Counted from the stretch's first letter, positions 1 through 11,382 are shown. The stretch: DNA of 64,000 nucleotides from Burkholderiales bacterium (GCA_026225235.1 JAMFSK010000131.1:124001-188000); one strand, 5' to 3'. The notes: generated from the sequence alone by a model not told the origin. Made by a program: numbers and translations.

Positions 1-1
1 C

Positions 2-163
2 TTCCTGAACACGGCATTCCCCGATTCCTTCCCGGGTGTCGGCGATCTGTTCAAGGGGATCTACACATATGCCTGGTTTGTCGGCCTGTTTATTGCAGCC
101 GTGGTCTACGGCGTGTTGATGAAGATGCGCAAGAGCCCGAGTCCGAGCGTGGCGAATGCGTGA
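2..163 (+). CDS. NCS1-family permease, C-terminal fragment
   Basis: Only the last 53 codons lie in the window; the gene begins upstream. The visible tail holds a final hydrophobic segment (about residues 18-40 of the fragment) and a short basic, Pro/Ser-rich cytoplasmic end after MKMRK. The tail resembles nucleobase:cation symporter-1 (NCS1) permeases. It sits 70 bp upstream of a dihydropyrimidinase on the same strand, which fits uptake of uracil, dihydropyrimidine or hydantoin substrates for that enzyme. The family call rests on a short tail plus context; the substrate is inferred. Confidence 0.6.
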   Translation, partial: FLNTAFPDSFPGVGDLFKGIYTYAWFVGLFIAAVVYGVLMKMRKSPSPSVANA

Positions 164-176
164 GTTGAAGGACTGA

Positions 177-1700
<1,524 letters not shown>

Positions 1701-1729
1701 TCAACAAGACTGGCTTCGGGGCAGCAGAT

Positions 1730-2356
1730 ATGAACGTTCGTCCGATCCGGCGGGGTGTCCGGTTGGCGGTGTGGGGCGGGTGCGTGATGACGGCCGTGCT
1801 GACGCAGGTAGCGTGGGCCGACGACAGCCGTGCGCCCGTGGTGCTCGACAGCACGGGCAACGCCGGCGGCTCGCCGTCGGCGGTTGTCTACGACAGCGAA
1901 AATGGCGTGAGCGGCGGTGCGCCCGCGACGACTTACGAGACGGCGCCTTTCAAGGACGATCGGGTGACGGGGCCGAAAGGCAGCCGCGATACGATCATCG
2001 GGCTGAAGCCGCCTAAGAATTCAGCGCCGGGACGGCCGGCGACGCCTGCCACACCCGCTACGCCGGCCCGGCCCGCGGGCGACAATTCGGACGCCAATCA
2101 GCCATTGCCGTTTGTGCCCTATATCAATGTGACACCGGGGCAAGGGGGCACTTCCGGGCATACGGGGACCGGCTCGGGTGGCCGTGCGAGCGGCGGTGGG
2201 CAGGGAAGCGGCGGGCAGGTGAGCGGCGGCGGCCAGGCCAGGCCCTCGTCGGGTGGCCAGCAGCCACCTTCAGCAGGGCGACCGTCGTTCTCCGGGGCGA
2301 CATCCGGGTCCGTGCAGCCTTTGATGTCGGGAGGGCCGGTGTCGCGCTCGCAGTGA
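1730..2356 (+). CDS. Secreted Pro/Gly/Ser-rich low-complexity protein, unknown function
   Basis: A 208-aa protein I do not recognise. Residues 1-30 look like a Sec signal peptide (basic start, hydrophobic core, cleavage near AWA|DDS). The middle has TPATPATPARPA-type repeats and the last ~75 residues are dominated by Gly, Ser and Gln, so the mature protein is probably disordered and periplasmic or surface-linked. There is no lipobox Cys. It starts 29 bp after the dihydropyrimidinase, but nothing suggests a shared pathway. The ribosome-binding site is weak (GGGGCAG). Codon use and a plausible signal peptide support a real gene. Confidence 0.6.
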   Translation: MNVRPIRRGVRLAVWGGCVMTAVLTQVAWADDSRAPVVLDSTGNAGGSPSAVVYDSENGVSGGAPATTYETAPFKDDRVTGPKGSRDTIIGLKPPKNSAPGRPATPATPATPARPAGDNSDANQPLPFVPYINVTPGQGGTSGHTGTGSGGRASGGGQGSGGQVSGGGQARPSSGGQQPPSAGRPSFSGATSGSVQPLMSGGPVSRSQ

Positions 2357-2395
2357 GGGATGTCGGCGGCTTTTGAGGTGAAAAGGCCTCCTTCG

Positions 2396-3241
2396 TCAGG
2401 ACAGCCTGGACTCGATCTCGAATTTTGCGGTCTCGTCGGTGCCTAGCACGTCGACCAGATAGGGCATCGTGTCCCTGAGCGTCGCCGCCAGCTTGTACGG
2501 CGGGTTGAGAATAAACATGCCGCTGCCGTGTAAGCCGTATCCATCGGTCGAGGGTGCATTGACGGCCAGCGTCACGTGCAGCCAGTCCGACTGCTGGATC
2601 TTTTTCAGCTGCTCCGGAAAGCGCTGCGCCTCGGGCCTTTGCACCTGCGGGTACCAGACCGCGTAGGTGCCGGTCGCAAACCGCTTAAGCGATTCTTCGA
2701 GCGTCTCGATCGTGCGCGAGTAATCGCGCTTGTCCTCGTACGAGGGGTCGATCAGCACGAATCCCCGGCGAGGGGCGGGCGGCAGCAAGGCTTTGATGCC
2801 CTCGAAACCGTCTCCTGCATAGAGCATCGCCCAGCGACCCGCATCGCGGAAATTGTCGCGAAGGACGTTGATTTCTGTCGGATGCTTTTCGAACAGACGC
2901 AGGCGATCCTGCTCGCGCATCAGATGCCAGGCCATATATGGCGAGCCGGGGTAATAGCGCAGCTTCCCGTCGGGATTGACGTGCCGGACTTCTTTAAGCA
3001 GGTCCTTGACCGCATCCGGCGCGTCTTTGCGACCCCAGATCCGGCCAATACCTGAAGCGAACTCGGCATTTTTCGCCGCCTCGGCCGAGTCGAGCGCATA
3101 GGCGCCGGCGCCCGCATGCGTGTCGATGTACCAGAACGGCTTATCTTTCTGCGTCATGTATTCGAGGATCTGAATCATGACCAGATGCTTGAGGACATCG
3201 GCGTGGTTGCCGGCGTGAAAGGCGTGGCGGTAACTCAGCAT
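2396..3241 (-). CDS. rlmJ: 23S rRNA (adenine2030-N6)-methyltransferase RlmJ
   Basis: SAM-dependent methyltransferase (281 aa) that modifies A2030 of 23S rRNA. The N-terminus (MLSYRHAFHAGNHADVLKH) is the family signature, DTHAGAGAY (about 40-48) is the SAM-binding glycine loop, and DPSYE (165-169) is the catalytic motif IV, a variant of DPPY as usual in RlmJ. Length matches E. coli RlmJ (280 aa). It is a single gene; its end converges on the secreted protein at 1730-2356, and a hairpin separates it from the aldo/keto reductase behind it. Confidence 0.95.
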   Translation of the reverse strand: MLSYRHAFHAGNHADVLKHLVMIQILEYMTQKDKPFWYIDTHAGAGAYALDSAEAAKNAEFASGIGRIWGRKDAPDAVKDLLKEVRHVNPDGKLRYYPGSPYMAWHLMREQDRLRLFEKHPTEINVLRDNFRDAGRWAMLYAGDGFEGIKALLPPAPRRGFVLIDPSYEDKRDYSRTIETLEESLKRFATGTYAVWYPQVQRPEAQRFPEQLKKIQQSDWLHVTLAVNAPSTDGYGLHGSGMFILNPPYKLAATLRDTMPYLVDVLGTDETAKFEIESRLS

Positions 3242-3284
3242 GGTGGGCGATAGCGGCGGGAAAGGTCGCTATTGTAGTCGGGTG

Positions 3285-3318
3285 TCGATCGGGCGGGACA
3301 GCTGCCCCGCCCGATCGA
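3285..3318 (-). terminator. Strong hairpin after the aldo/keto reductase
   Basis: A perfect 13-bp stem, TCGATCGGGCGGG pairing with CCCGCCCGATCGA around an 8-base loop, lies between the stop of the aldo/keto reductase and the start of rlmJ on the same strand. No T-run follows, so it may be a processing hairpin or a factor-assisted terminator rather than a classical intrinsic one. Confidence 0.45.
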
Positions 3319-3347
3319 GCATTTCCACCTAAGTGCCCACCATCGGC

Positions 3348-4319
3348 TTACTCGTACTGCTCGCCGACGAGGTCCTCGATCTGCTTCTTGATCTCCGGCG
3401 TGATGCGCTTGGCCAGTTCGGCTGCCTTGAGGTTTTCGTGCAGCTGTTCAACGCGCGACGATCCGGTGATCACCGTGCTGACATGGGGGTTCTTCAATAC
3501 CCACGCGAGCGCAAGCTGGCCCACCGTCGCGCCGAGTTCCTTGGCAACCTGGTCGAGCTTGCCGACGATCTCGTTCTTCTGCGTATCGAGCACCTGCTTT
3601 TGCAGCCAGTCGTAGCCTTGCAGCTGGGCGCGGCTACCCGCGGGAATACCGTTGCGGTACTTGCCGGTCAGCAGGCCCGACGCCAGCGGGCTCCACGTCG
3701 TGAGGCCCATGCCGTAGTCTTCATAGAGACGCGCGTACTCGGTTTCGACGCGGCGGCGGTGGAACAGGTTGTACTGAGGCTGTTCCATCACGGGCTTATG
3801 CAGATGATGGCGCTCGGCGATCTCGTAGGCTGCGCGGATCTCGTCGGCGGTCCATTCCGACGTGCCCCAGTACAGCGCCTTGCCGCGCGCGATCATATCG
3901 TGCATGGCCCAGACCGTTTCTTCGACCGGCGTCTTCGGATCGGGGCGATGGCAGAACACGAGATCGATATAGTCGAGCTGGAAGCGTTTGAGCGAGCCGT
4001 CGATGGCGTCGAGCAGGTATTTACGATTCAGCGTGTGATAGCGGTTGGGGCGGTTATCGAGGCCCCAGAAAAACTTGGTCGAAACGACGTAGTTCGCACG
4101 CGGCCAGGCGAGTTCCTTGAGCGCGCGGCCCATGATCGTTTCCGATTCACCGCCGGCATACGCTTCCGCGTTGTCGAAAAAGTTGATGCCTGCGTCGAAC
4201 GCGGCCGCGAGCGATTCGCGCGCTGCGTGCTGGTCGACCTGCGAACCGTAGGTAACCCACGAACCGACTGAAAGTTCGCTGACCTGCAGGCCAGAGCGGC
4301 CAAGACGTCGGTATTCCAT
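3348..4319 (-). CDS. Aldo/keto reductase, voltage-gated K+ channel beta-subunit type
   Basis: NADPH-dependent oxidoreductase (323 aa, TIM barrel) that reduces aldehydes and ketones. The catalytic tetrad is visible: D49 (FFDNAEAY), Y54, K82 (VSTKFFW) and H124 (VFCHRPD). The start [14 protein letters not shown] is typical, with [11 protein letters not shown] near the C-terminus binding the cofactor phosphate. The start at 4319 is preferred because AAGG sits 9 bases upstream; a second ATG at 4328 lies directly on that site. The reading frame stays open to 4637, but the extension is Arg/Pro-rich noise. The gene is divergent from bdhA. Physiological substrate unknown. Confidence 0.92.
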   Translation of the reverse strand: MEYRRLGRSGLQVSELSVGSWVTYGSQVDQHAARESLAAAFDAGINFFDNAEAYAGGESETIMGRALKELAWPRANYVVSTKFFWGLDNRPNRYHTLNRKYLLDAIDGSLKRFQLDYIDLVFCHRPDPKTPVEETVWAMHDMIARGKALYWGTSEWTADEIRAAYEIAERHHLHKPVMEQPQYNLFHRRRVETEYARLYEDYGMGLTTWSPLASGLLTGKYRNGIPAGSRAQLQGYDWLQKQVLDTQKNEIVGKLDQVAKELGATVGQLALAWVLKNPHVSTVITGSSRVEQLHENLKAAELAKRITPEIKKQIEDLVGEQYE

Positions 4320-4679
4320 TGATGTCATCCTTCTGATGGGGGGGAAGTAAATCAAGTGGTGATCCGCGCGGGGGCAGACTCCATGCACACACGCGGAAGG
4401 GTCGAAGCTTAAACCCGTTCGCCATGAAGGCGGGGCGACCCTTCCGTCTGTGGGGGTATGTAGGTGTCTGTCATCTGGGGAGCCTCCTGCGCCTCGTGCC
4501 GGCTGCCTCGTTTGCCTTGTGCGTCGCCTTCGTTGCAGCGCAGGCACAGAATGCCGCCCTCGTCGGAGGCGGTCGCCCTGGCCATGCGGCCTATGCCGTT
4601 TGGCTGGGTGGTGTGCATTGCGGCAATCATGGTTCAATACAGTTCATTGATCAGTCATCAGTCAACGGAGGGTTTCTCA
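4320..4679. other. Divergent intergenic region between aldo/keto reductase and bdhA
   Basis: 360 bases with no gene I can support. Several frames are open here (for example a 73-codon frame on the minus strand at 4409-4630, and N-terminal extensions of both flanking genes), but none shows a family signature. AACGGAGGG at about 4664-4672 is the ribosome-binding site of bdhA. Promoters of both divergent genes should lie here; I see no clear -35/-10 pair. Confidence 0.5.
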
Positions 4680-5465
4680 ATGGCGCAACTGGACGGAAAG
4701 ACGGCTGTGGTGACCGGTGCTGCAAGTGGCATCGGCAAGGAAATCGCGATTGTTCTCGCCAAGGCGGGGGCCGCGGTTGCGATCGCCGACCTGAATCTCG
4801 ATGGCGCCAATGCGGTCGCCGAGCAGATCAAGGCCTCGGGAGGCAAGGCGATCGGCATCGCGATGAACGTGACCGACGAAGACGCGGTCAATGCCGGCAT
4901 CGACAAGGCCGCCGCCGAGTTCGGTTCAGTCGACATTCTCATTTCGAACGCGGGCATTCAGATCGTCAATCCGATTGAGAATTATGCGTACTCGGACTGG
5001 AAGAAGATGCTGGCAATCCACCTCGACGGCGCCTTTCTGACGACCAAGGCCGCCCTCAAGCATATGTACAAGGACGATCGGGGCGGCATCGTGATTTATA
5101 TGGGTTCAGCCCATTCGCACGAAGCGTCGCCACTGAAGTCGGCCTATGTGACCGCCAAGCACGGCTTGTTGGGCCTCGCGCGCACGTTGGCGAAAGAGGG
5201 CGCCAAGCGCCACGTGCGCTCGCATGTGATCTGCCCGGGTTTCGTGCGTACGCCGCTCGTTGACAAGCAGATCCCAGAACAAGCGAAGGAACTCGGCATT
5301 ACCGAGGACGAAGTGATCAAGAAGGTGATGCTTGGCAACACCGTCGATGGTACGTTCACCACGGTCGATGATGTCGCGCAGATGGTGCTGTTCCTGTCGA
5401 CCTTCCCGACCGCGGCGCTGACCGGACAGTCGTTCATGGTCAGCCACGGCTGGTATATGCAATAG
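4680..5465 (+). CDS. bdhA: 3-hydroxybutyrate dehydrogenase (SDR family)
   Basis: Classical short-chain dehydrogenase (261 aa) that interconverts D-3-hydroxybutyrate and acetoacetate with NAD(H), linking polyhydroxybutyrate breakdown to acetyl-CoA. TGAASGIG (12-19) binds NAD, NAG at 90-92 is the structural motif, and S143, Y156 and K160 (SAYVTAK) form the active site. The C-terminus ([13 protein letters not shown]) is characteristic of BdhA. The start at 4680 follows a strong GGAGGG site; the upstream open frame to 4464 is unlikely to be coding. A patatin phospholipase follows 83 bp downstream, a pairing seen in related Burkholderiales. Confidence 0.94.
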   Translation: MAQLDGKTAVVTGAASGIGKEIAIVLAKAGAAVAIADLNLDGANAVAEQIKASGGKAIGIAMNVTDEDAVNAGIDKAAAEFGSVDILISNAGIQIVNPIENYAYSDWKKMLAIHLDGAFLTTKAALKHMYKDDRGGIVIYMGSAHSHEASPLKSAYVTAKHGLLGLARTLAKEGAKRHVRSHVICPGFVRTPLVDKQIPEQAKELGITEDEVIKKVMLGNTVDGTFTTVDDVAQMVLFLSTFPTAALTGQSFMVSHGWYMQ

Positions 5466-5548
5466 GCGTTACCGGGCCGCAGGGTGGGGGCTCTGGCCTA
5501 CCAGACGGGTAAGGGAACGGCTTCTCAGTTTTTGGCTCGGGAGTTCGC

Positions 5549-6754
5549 ATGGCAGGTTCGTCGAATGGCAGCGGTAACGGGAACGGAAGCGGCAACGGCG
5601 CGCAGAAGAAGATGAAGTTTCCGGCCTACGAGACGGTGGCGCTTGTGCTCCAGGGCGGCGGTGCGCTCGGTGCGTATCAGGCCGGTGTCTATCAGGGCCT
5701 TGAAGAGGTCGGCATTGAGCCGACCTGGATTGCCGGGATCTCGATCGGTGCGCTCAACACGGCACTCATCGCGGGCAATCCGCCCGAACGCCGCATGGAA
5801 CGCTTGCTGCAGTTCTGGGAGACCGTATGCACGCCGGCGTACGGACTACCTCTGCCGCCATTCCTCGAACACTCGCTGTTCCACTCGAACGACATGGTTC
5901 GCGAGGCGTTCACAAACTGGCAAGCGATGCAAACGCTCTCTGAAGGGCAGAAGGGTTTCTTCGTCCCGCGCATGCCACCGCCGACGCCGTTCTCGACCGG
6001 CGATCCCGGCACGGCGAGTTGGTACGACACGGGGCCGCTGAAAACGACGCTTGAGAACCTCTGTGATTTTGACCGCATCAACCATGGCGGCGTTCGCGTG
6101 TCGATCGGAGCCGTGAACGTAAAGTCCGGCAATTTCGTCTACTTCGATAACGAAAAGCAGACGCTGCGCGCCGAACATTTCATGGCTTCGGGCGCCTTGC
6201 CGCCCGGCTTCGCGGCCGTCGAGATCGACGGGGAGTATTACTGGGACGGTGGCCTGATGTCGAACACGCCGCTCGCACGCGTGTTGCAGACCACGCCGCG
6301 CCGGGACACGCTGGCATTCCAGGTCGATCTCTGGAGCGCCTCGGGTCCGGTGCCCGATAACCTCACAGATGTAGGCGGTCGGCAAAAAGACATTCAGTAC
6401 TCGAGCCGGACACGCATGGTGACCGACATGCTCCAGCGCTCGCAGCGTTTTCGTCATGTGCTCAGCGAGGTCCTCGAGCGTGTGCCGCCCGAGATACGCG
6501 AGTCAGATCATTGGTGCCGGGTCGCGAATGAAATGGCCTGCAGCAAGCGCTATAACGTCGTTCACGTGATTTATCAGGCCAAGGAGTACGACGGGCATTT
6601 CAAGGACTTTCAGTTCGGTCTGTCGACCATGCGGGAGCATTGGGAGAGCGGGCTGACCGACATCCGCCGCACGCTCGAGCATCCGGACTGGCTCGACCTG
6701 CCGGAAAACGATGCGGGCTTTGTTACGCACGATATCCACCGCGATCATCGGTAG
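5549..6754 (+). CDS. Patatin-like phospholipase (DUF3734 type)
   Basis: Predicted serine acyl hydrolase (401 aa). After a low-complexity Gly/Asn/Ser leader (residues 1-20) comes the patatin oxyanion motif GGGALGAY (36-43), the nucleophile motif GISIG (S65) and the catalytic Asp in DGG (about 232-234). The C-terminal third matches the DUF3734 extension of bacterial patatins that accompany bdhA in PHB-producing Burkholderiales. It may act on membrane lipids or on granule-associated esters; the link to PHB metabolism is inferred from the neighbour only. No signal peptide is visible. Confidence 0.9.
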   Translation: MAGSSNGSGNGNGSGNGAQKKMKFPAYETVALVLQGGGALGAYQAGVYQGLEEVGIEPTWIAGISIGALNTALIAGNPPERRMERLLQFWETVCTPAYGLPLPPFLEHSLFHSNDMVREAFTNWQAMQTLSEGQKGFFVPRMPPPTPFSTGDPGTASWYDTGPLKTTLENLCDFDRINHGGVRVSIGAVNVKSGNFVYFDNEKQTLRAEHFMASGALPPGFAAVEIDGEYYWDGGLMSNTPLARVLQTTPRRDTLAFQVDLWSASGPVPDNLTDVGGRQKDIQYSSRTRMVTDMLQRSQRFRHVLSEVLERVPPEIRESDHWCRVANEMACSKRYNVVHVIYQAKEYDGHFKDFQFGLSTMREHWESGLTDIRRTLEHPDWLDLPENDAGFVTHDIHRDHR

Positions 6755-6780
6755 CAGGAGCAGCGTGAGCCGCTCCTGCT
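6753..6780. terminator. Hairpin between convergent patatin and aminotransferase genes
   Basis: Perfect 9-bp stem AGCAGGAGC / GCTCCTGCT around a 10-base loop, beginning inside the patatin stop codon. It is symmetric and could serve both convergent genes, but no T-tract follows on either strand. Confidence 0.4.
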
Positions 6781-6799
6781 CGGCACGAACGCGTCAGGC

Positions 6800-7999
6800 T
6801 TACTTCAGGACCTGTGCAATCGCACTGGCCACTGCGTCGATATTCTTCGTATTCAGCGCGGCCACGCAAATCCGGCCCGTGCTGACTGCGTAGATGCCGA
6901 ACTCCGCACGCAGGCGTTCGACCTGCTCGGCGCTCAGGCCCGTGTACGAGAACATCCCGCGCTGCTGGGCGACGAAGCTGAAGTCGCGCGAGGCGCCAAC
7001 CTGCTTGAGCTTCTCGACGAGCGAGTTGCGCATCGTGCGAATGCGTTCACGCATTTCGCCAAGTTCGGCTTCCCAGGTCGCGCGCAGTTCAGCGCTGCCG
7101 AGTACGGCCGCGACGATCGAGCCGCCATGGGTCGGCGGATTCGAATAGTTGGTCCGGATGACCCGCTTGAGTTGCGACAGCACGCGCGACGATTCGTCCT
7201 TGCTCGATGTCACGATCGACAGCGCGCCCACACGCTCGCCATACAGCGAGAACGACTTCGAGAACGAGCTCGAGACGAAGAAGGAAAGGTCAGCCGCAGC
7301 GAAGTCGCGAACGGCCTTGGCATCGGCGTCGATGCCATCGGCAAAGCCCTGATAGGCGATGTCGAGGAAGGCCACGAGTTGGCGTGCCTTGACGACTTCG
7401 ATGATCTTGGCCCACTGCTCGGGCTTGAGATCCGCGCCGGTCGGGTTGTGGCAGCAGCCGTGCAGCACAACGACGGTGCCCGCCGGGTACGATTCGAGCG
7501 CGCCGATCATGCCGGTGAAATTCACGCCATGCGTGGCCGCGTCGTAGTACGGGTAGCTCACGACGTCGAAGCCCGCGCCTTCGAACAGGGCCCGGTGGTT
7601 TTCCCAGCTCGGATCGCTGATGGCGACCTTCGCGTTCGGGTTCAGGCGCTTGAGGAAGTCGGCGCCGATCTTGAGTGCGCCCGTACCGCCGAGCGCTTGC
7701 GCGGTCAGCACGCGACCTGCGCCGACGAGCGGCGAGTCGTCGCCGAGCAGAAGCTTCTGAACGGCCGCGTCATAAGCGGCGATCCCGTCGATTGGCAGGT
7801 AGCCACGCGGCAGCGCAGCATCCACACGCACTTTCTCGGCATCGCGGACCGCCCGGAGCAGGGGGATCTTGCCTTCGTCGTTCGTGTAGACGCCGACGCC
7901 AAGGTTCACTTTGGTCGTGCGGGTGTCGGCGTTGAAAGCTTCGTTGAGGCCCAGGATCGGGTCGCGCGGGGCGAGTTCGACGGCGGAAAACAAGGTCAT
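6800..7999 (-). CDS. tyrB: Aromatic-amino-acid / aspartate aminotransferase (class I)
   Basis: PLP-dependent aminotransferase (399 aa) of the AspC/TyrB group, transferring amino groups between aspartate or aromatic amino acids and 2-oxoglutarate. Family marks are the N-terminus PRDPILGLNEAF, the HGCCHNPTG motif, and SSSFSKSFSLYGERVG carrying the PLP lysine. The start MTLFSAVELA at 7999 fits the family; the open frame to 8131 adds a non-conserved leader. It diverges from uvrB with 142 bp between. AspC and TyrB specificity cannot be told apart by eye; tyrB is the usual name beside uvrB in Burkholderiales. Confidence 0.9.
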   Translation of the reverse strand: MTLFSAVELAPRDPILGLNEAFNADTRTTKVNLGVGVYTNDEGKIPLLRAVRDAEKVRVDAALPRGYLPIDGIAAYDAAVQKLLLGDDSPLVGAGRVLTAQALGGTGALKIGADFLKRLNPNAKVAISDPSWENHRALFEGAGFDVVSYPYYDAATHGVNFTGMIGALESYPAGTVVVLHGCCHNPTGADLKPEQWAKIIEVVKARQLVAFLDIAYQGFADGIDADAKAVRDFAAADLSFFVSSSFSKSFSLYGERVGALSIVTSSKDESSRVLSQLKRVIRTNYSNPPTHGGSIVAAVLGSAELRATWEAELGEMRERIRTMRNSLVEKLKQVGASRDFSFVAQQRGMFSYTGLSAEQVERLRAEFGIYAVSTGRICVAALNTKNIDAVASAIAQVLK

Positions 8000-8141
8000 T
8001 TGCCTGCTCGGATGAGAATGGATGAGAAGTGGTGAAGCGGGTCGGACAGTCTGCAAAACAGGTTTCCAACGAAGTTGGGTGAACCAGCTAGAATAGAGAA
8101 TTCGGCCCTTTCTGAATGCAACCGCATTCATTTTAGCGAAG

Positions 8142-10232
8142 ATGACCGACCTGTGGGAGAGCGATACCGCTCTGGACGAGTCACGATTCGTCCAGTTTGA
8201 CGGCTCGCCTTATCAGCTGTACCAGCCCTTTGCGCCCTCCGGCGACCAGCCGACCGCGATCCAGACGCTCGTCGAAGGGATCGAGGACGGCCTGTCGTTC
8301 CAGACGCTGCTAGGCGTAACGGGCTCGGGCAAGACGTTTACGATGGCCAATGTGATCGCCCGGTTAGGCAGGCCGGCGATCGTGTTCGCTCCGAATAAAA
8401 CCCTTGCGGCCCAGCTCTACGCGGAGTTCAGGGAGTTTTTCCCGCGTAACTCAGTCGAGTACTTCGTTTCGTACTATGACTATTACCAGCCTGAGGCGTA
8501 CGTTCCCCAGCGGGACCTGTTTATCGAAAAAGACTCGTCGGTCAACGAGCACATTGAACAGATGCGCCTGTCCGCCACGAAAAGCCTGCTCGAACGCCGC
8601 GATGTCGTGATCGTGGCGACCGTGTCGGCGATCTACGGTATCGGCAACCCCAGCGAATATCACCGGATGATCCTGACGCTGCGCCAGGGCGACAAGCTTG
8701 GCCAGCGCGATGTGATCGCGCGCCTGATTGCGATGCAGTACAGCCGCAACGAGACGGATTTCCAGCGCGGTACGTTCCGGGTGCGCGGCGACACCATCGA
8801 TATTTTTCCGGCCGAGCATGCTGAAATGGCGATTCGGGTCGATCTGTTCGACGATGTGGTCGATTCGCTCCAGCTATTCGATCCGCTGACCGGGCGCATT
8901 CGCAGCAAGATTCCGCGCTTTACCGTGTATCCGTCGTCTCACTATGTGACGCCGCGCGACACCGTGATGCGCGCCATTGAGACAATCAAGGTCGAATTGC
9001 GCGAGCGGCTCGAGTTCTATCATCGCGACGGCAAGCTGGTCGAAGCGCAACGACTGGAGCAGCGCACCCGCTTTGATCTTGAAATGCTCCAGGAGCTGGG
9101 CTTCTGCAAGGGCATCGAGAACTATTCGCGGCATTTTTCGGGCGCAGCAGCCGGTGAGCCACCCCCGACGCTGGTCGACTATCTGCCGTCGGACGCCTTG
9201 ATGTTGCTCGACGAGTCTCACGTGCTGATTGGCCAGCTCAACGGCATGTACAACGGCGACCGCGCGCGTAAGGAAAACCTGGTCGACTATGGCTTCCGCC
9301 TGCCTTCGGCGCTCGACAATCGCCCCCTCAAGTTCGGCGAGTTTGAGCGGAAGATGCGCCAGGCCGTGTTCGTCTCGGCGACGCCGGCCGACTATGAGCA
9401 ACGCACGTCGTCTCAGGTGGCCGAACAACTTGTGCGGCCGACCGGGTTGATCGACCCGATCATCGAGGTACGACCGGCGCGCACCCAGGTCGACGACGTG
9501 CTCTCGGAAATCAATGAGCGCGTGGCGGCGGGCGACCGGGTGCTGGTGACCGTGCTGACCAAGCGCATGGCCGAACAGCTGACGGAATTTCTCGCCGACC
9601 ATGGGGTCAAGGTGCGCTATTTGCACAGCGACATCGAAACCGTCGAACGGGTCGAAATCCTCCGTGATCTGCGGCTGGGCACCTTCGACGTGCTGGTCGG
9701 GATCAACTTGCTGCGAGAAGGGCTCGACATTCCCGAAGTGTCGTTGGTCGCGATCCTCGATGCAGACAAGGAAGGGTTCCTGCGTGCCGAGCGCTCACTG
9801 ATCCAGACCATCGGTCGTGCCGCCCGGAATGTGAATGGCAAGGCGATCCTGTACGGCGACCGGATTACAGATTCGATGCGTCGTGCGATCGACGAGACGG
9901 AACGTCGTCGTATCAAGCAGACCGCCTACAACGTCGAACACGGCATTACGCCGCGCGGCGTGGTCAAGCGCATCAAGGACATGATCGATGGCGTCTACGA
10001 TGCGACCGAGGCGCGGGCCGAGGTCAAGGCGGAGCGAGACCGTGCGAAGTATGAGGACATGAGCGAGAAGCAACTCGCGAAGGAACTCAAGCGTCTCGAG
10101 AAACAGATGATGGACCACGCCAAGAATCTTGAATTCGAAAAGGCTGCCCAGACGCGCGACCAGATTGGGAAGCTTCGCGAGCGCGTCTTCGGTGCGAACG
10201 TCGGGGACGCGTCGCTGCGGGGCACGCCCTAG
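8142..10232 (+). CDS. uvrB: Excinuclease ABC subunit B
   Basis: Damage-verifying helicase-like subunit of UvrABC nucleotide excision repair (696 aa). Walker A is GVTGSGKT (58-65); the beta-hairpin begins at [16 protein letters not shown] is the Walker B/DEAH-like box, and IGRAARN is helicase motif VI. The C-terminal UVR motif ([17 protein letters not shown]) contacts UvrC. Length is slightly above the usual ~670 because of an N-terminal extension. The only Shine-Dalgarno-like bases (GCGAAG) abut the ATG, so initiation may be weak or the leader partly untranslated. I found no CTG-N10-CAG LexA box in the 142-bp divergent region. Confidence 0.97.
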   Translation: MTDLWESDTALDESRFVQFDGSPYQLYQPFAPSGDQPTAIQTLVEGIEDGLSFQTLLGVTGSGKTFTMANVIARLGRPAIVFAPNKTLAAQLYAEFREFFPRNSVEYFVSYYDYYQPEAYVPQRDLFIEKDSSVNEHIEQMRLSATKSLLERRDVVIVATVSAIYGIGNPSEYHRMILTLRQGDKLGQRDVIARLIAMQYSRNETDFQRGTFRVRGDTIDIFPAEHAEMAIRVDLFDDVVDSLQLFDPLTGRIRSKIPRFTVYPSSHYVTPRDTVMRAIETIKVELRERLEFYHRDGKLVEAQRLEQRTRFDLEMLQELGFCKGIENYSRHFSGAAAGEPPPTLVDYLPSDALMLLDESHVLIGQLNGMYNGDRARKENLVDYGFRLPSALDNRPLKFGEFERKMRQAVFVSATPADYEQRTSSQVAEQLVRPTGLIDPIIEVRPARTQVDDVLSEINERVAAGDRVLVTVLTKRMAEQLTEFLADHGVKVRYLHSDIETVERVEILRDLRLGTFDVLVGINLLREGLDIPEVSLVAILDADKEGFLRAERSLIQTIGRAARNVNGKAILYGDRITDSMRRAIDETERRRIKQTAYNVEHGITPRGVVKRIKDMIDGVYDATEARAEVKAERDRAKYEDMSEKQLAKELKRLEKQMMDHAKNLEFEKAAQTRDQIGKLRERVFGANVGDASLRGTP

Positions 10233-10347
10233 ACGCCGGAAGGGAGGCACGGGGTCGCGCCAATAGGACCTCAGTCTCCCGTTTGTCCGACCATTCTGTA
10301 AAGGACGTTTAACCTCCCGGCCGTCCCAAACGGTGATAGACTCTTTA

Positions 10348-10366
10348 TTGAGAATTGTTCGCATTA
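10348..10366 (+). promoter_or_regulatory. Candidate Fur box upstream of ftrA
   Basis: TTGAGAATTGTTCGCATTA, 89 bp before the ftrA start, resembles the 19-bp Fur consensus and matches two similar sites before hemP and bfd in this window (shared core GAGAA-N3-TTCGC-N-TT). Iron repression of ftrABCD is expected for this uptake family. Confidence 0.6.
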
Positions 10367-10454
10367 GCGTTAGTGGGCGCATATCGATTGGCTCACGACG
10401 TCGATGGGGGCATCACGAAGCGCCGATCAAGGCGCACGGACCTGGGAGTAGTGG

Positions 10455-11015
10455 ATGAAGTTAAAAACAAACCACGCCGGCTTTGTCGGCGCCGTCGTAG
10501 CCAGCGCCTTTGCGCTGGCATCGTTGAATGTCTCGGCTGCCGAATATCCGATCGGCAAGCATGCAATCGAAGGGGGCATGGAAATCGGCGCGGTGTATCT
10601 CCAGCCGATCACGATGGAACCCGAGGGCATGATGCGCAAGGCCTCGGACTCCGACGTCCATCTCGAGGCCGATATCCATGCGGTCAAGAACAACCCGACT
10701 GGTTTTGCCGAAGGCGACTGGATGCCTTATCTCCAGGTGCATTACGAACTGACCAAGGTCGGCACGACGGAAGCGCTTAAGGGAGACTTGATGCCGATGG
10801 TTGCCGATGACGGCCCGCACTATGGCGACAACGTCAAACTCTTCGGTCCGGGCAAATATCATCTGAAGCTGTATGTCGAGGCGCCGATGCAAACGGGCCA
10901 TATGGCTTTTGGCCGCCATATCGACAAGGAAACAGGTGTGGGTCCTTGGTTCAAGCCCATCACGCTCGAATACGACTTCCCGTTTGCGGGTGTCGGCAAG
11001 AAGGGCGGCTACTAA
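10455..11015 (+). CDS. ftrA: Periplasmic iron-binding protein FtrA (P19 family)
   Basis: 186-aa periplasmic protein of the P19/Tp34 family, which binds ferrous iron (and copper) and passes it to the FTR1-type permease. A Sec signal peptide covers about residues 1-28 (cleavage near VSA|AEY). The mature part holds the family's EYPIGKHAIEGGMEIGAVYL start, a Met-rich MEPEGMMRK segment and several His residues (DGPHYGDN, TGHMAFGRH) suited to metal binding. First gene of ftrABCD; GGGAG precedes the ATG. It is known as FtrA in Brucella and Burkholderia and P19 in Campylobacter. Confidence 0.92.
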   Translation: MKLKTNHAGFVGAVVASAFALASLNVSAAEYPIGKHAIEGGMEIGAVYLQPITMEPEGMMRKASDSDVHLEADIHAVKNNPTGFAEGDWMPYLQVHYELTKVGTTEALKGDLMPMVADDGPHYGDNVKLFGPGKYHLKLYVEAPMQTGHMAFGRHIDKETGVGPWFKPITLEYDFPFAGVGKKGGY

Positions 11016-11028
11016 GCCCGGAGCCGGC

Positions 11029-11364
11029 ATGAAAGTGAACGCAAAACTGGCACTGCTGGCACTCACCGCGACGTTGTCCGGTTTGGCCCATGCAGAAGAC
11101 TTGCCGACCTTCAAGTTGCAGATGGCCAACGGCAAAGTATCGCCGACGCGAATCGAAGTGCCGGCCGGAAAGCGGATCAAGATCGCCATCACGAATTCGG
11201 GCACGACGGCCGTCGAGTTCGAGAGCGTGCAATTGCGCAAAGAGAAGGTGCTCGCGCCAGGTGGCGAGTCCTTCGTCGTGATCGCACCGCTTGATCCCGG
11301 TGAATACAAGTTTTTCGACGATTTCAACCAGGTGACTGGCCAGGGCGTCATCGTCGCGAAGTAG
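11029..11364 (+). CDS. ftrB: Cupredoxin-like periplasmic protein FtrB
   Basis: 111-aa secreted protein with a cupredoxin fold, thought to oxidise Fe(II) for transport by FtrC. Signal peptide about residues 1-22 (cleavage AHA|EDL). The segments PAGKRIKIAITNSGTTAVEF and APLDPGEYKFFDDF are the cupredoxin_1 signature, although the classical type 1 copper Cys is absent, as is usual for this subgroup. The ATG at 11029 lies 13 bp after ftrA; the frame is open further upstream inside ftrA but that part is shadow. Second gene of the iron operon. Confidence 0.88.
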   Translation: MKVNAKLALLALTATLSGLAHAEDLPTFKLQMANGKVSPTRIEVPAGKRIKIAITNSGTTAVEFESVQLRKEKVLAPGGESFVVIAPLDPGEYKFFDDFNQVTGQGVIVAK

Positions 11365-11382
11365 CAAGTCAGAGGGGAACGG

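Noticed and set aside
8000..8141. LexA (SOS) box upstream of uvrB
   Set aside because: The best candidate, CTGCAAAACAG, has 5 rather than 10 bases between CTG and CAG.
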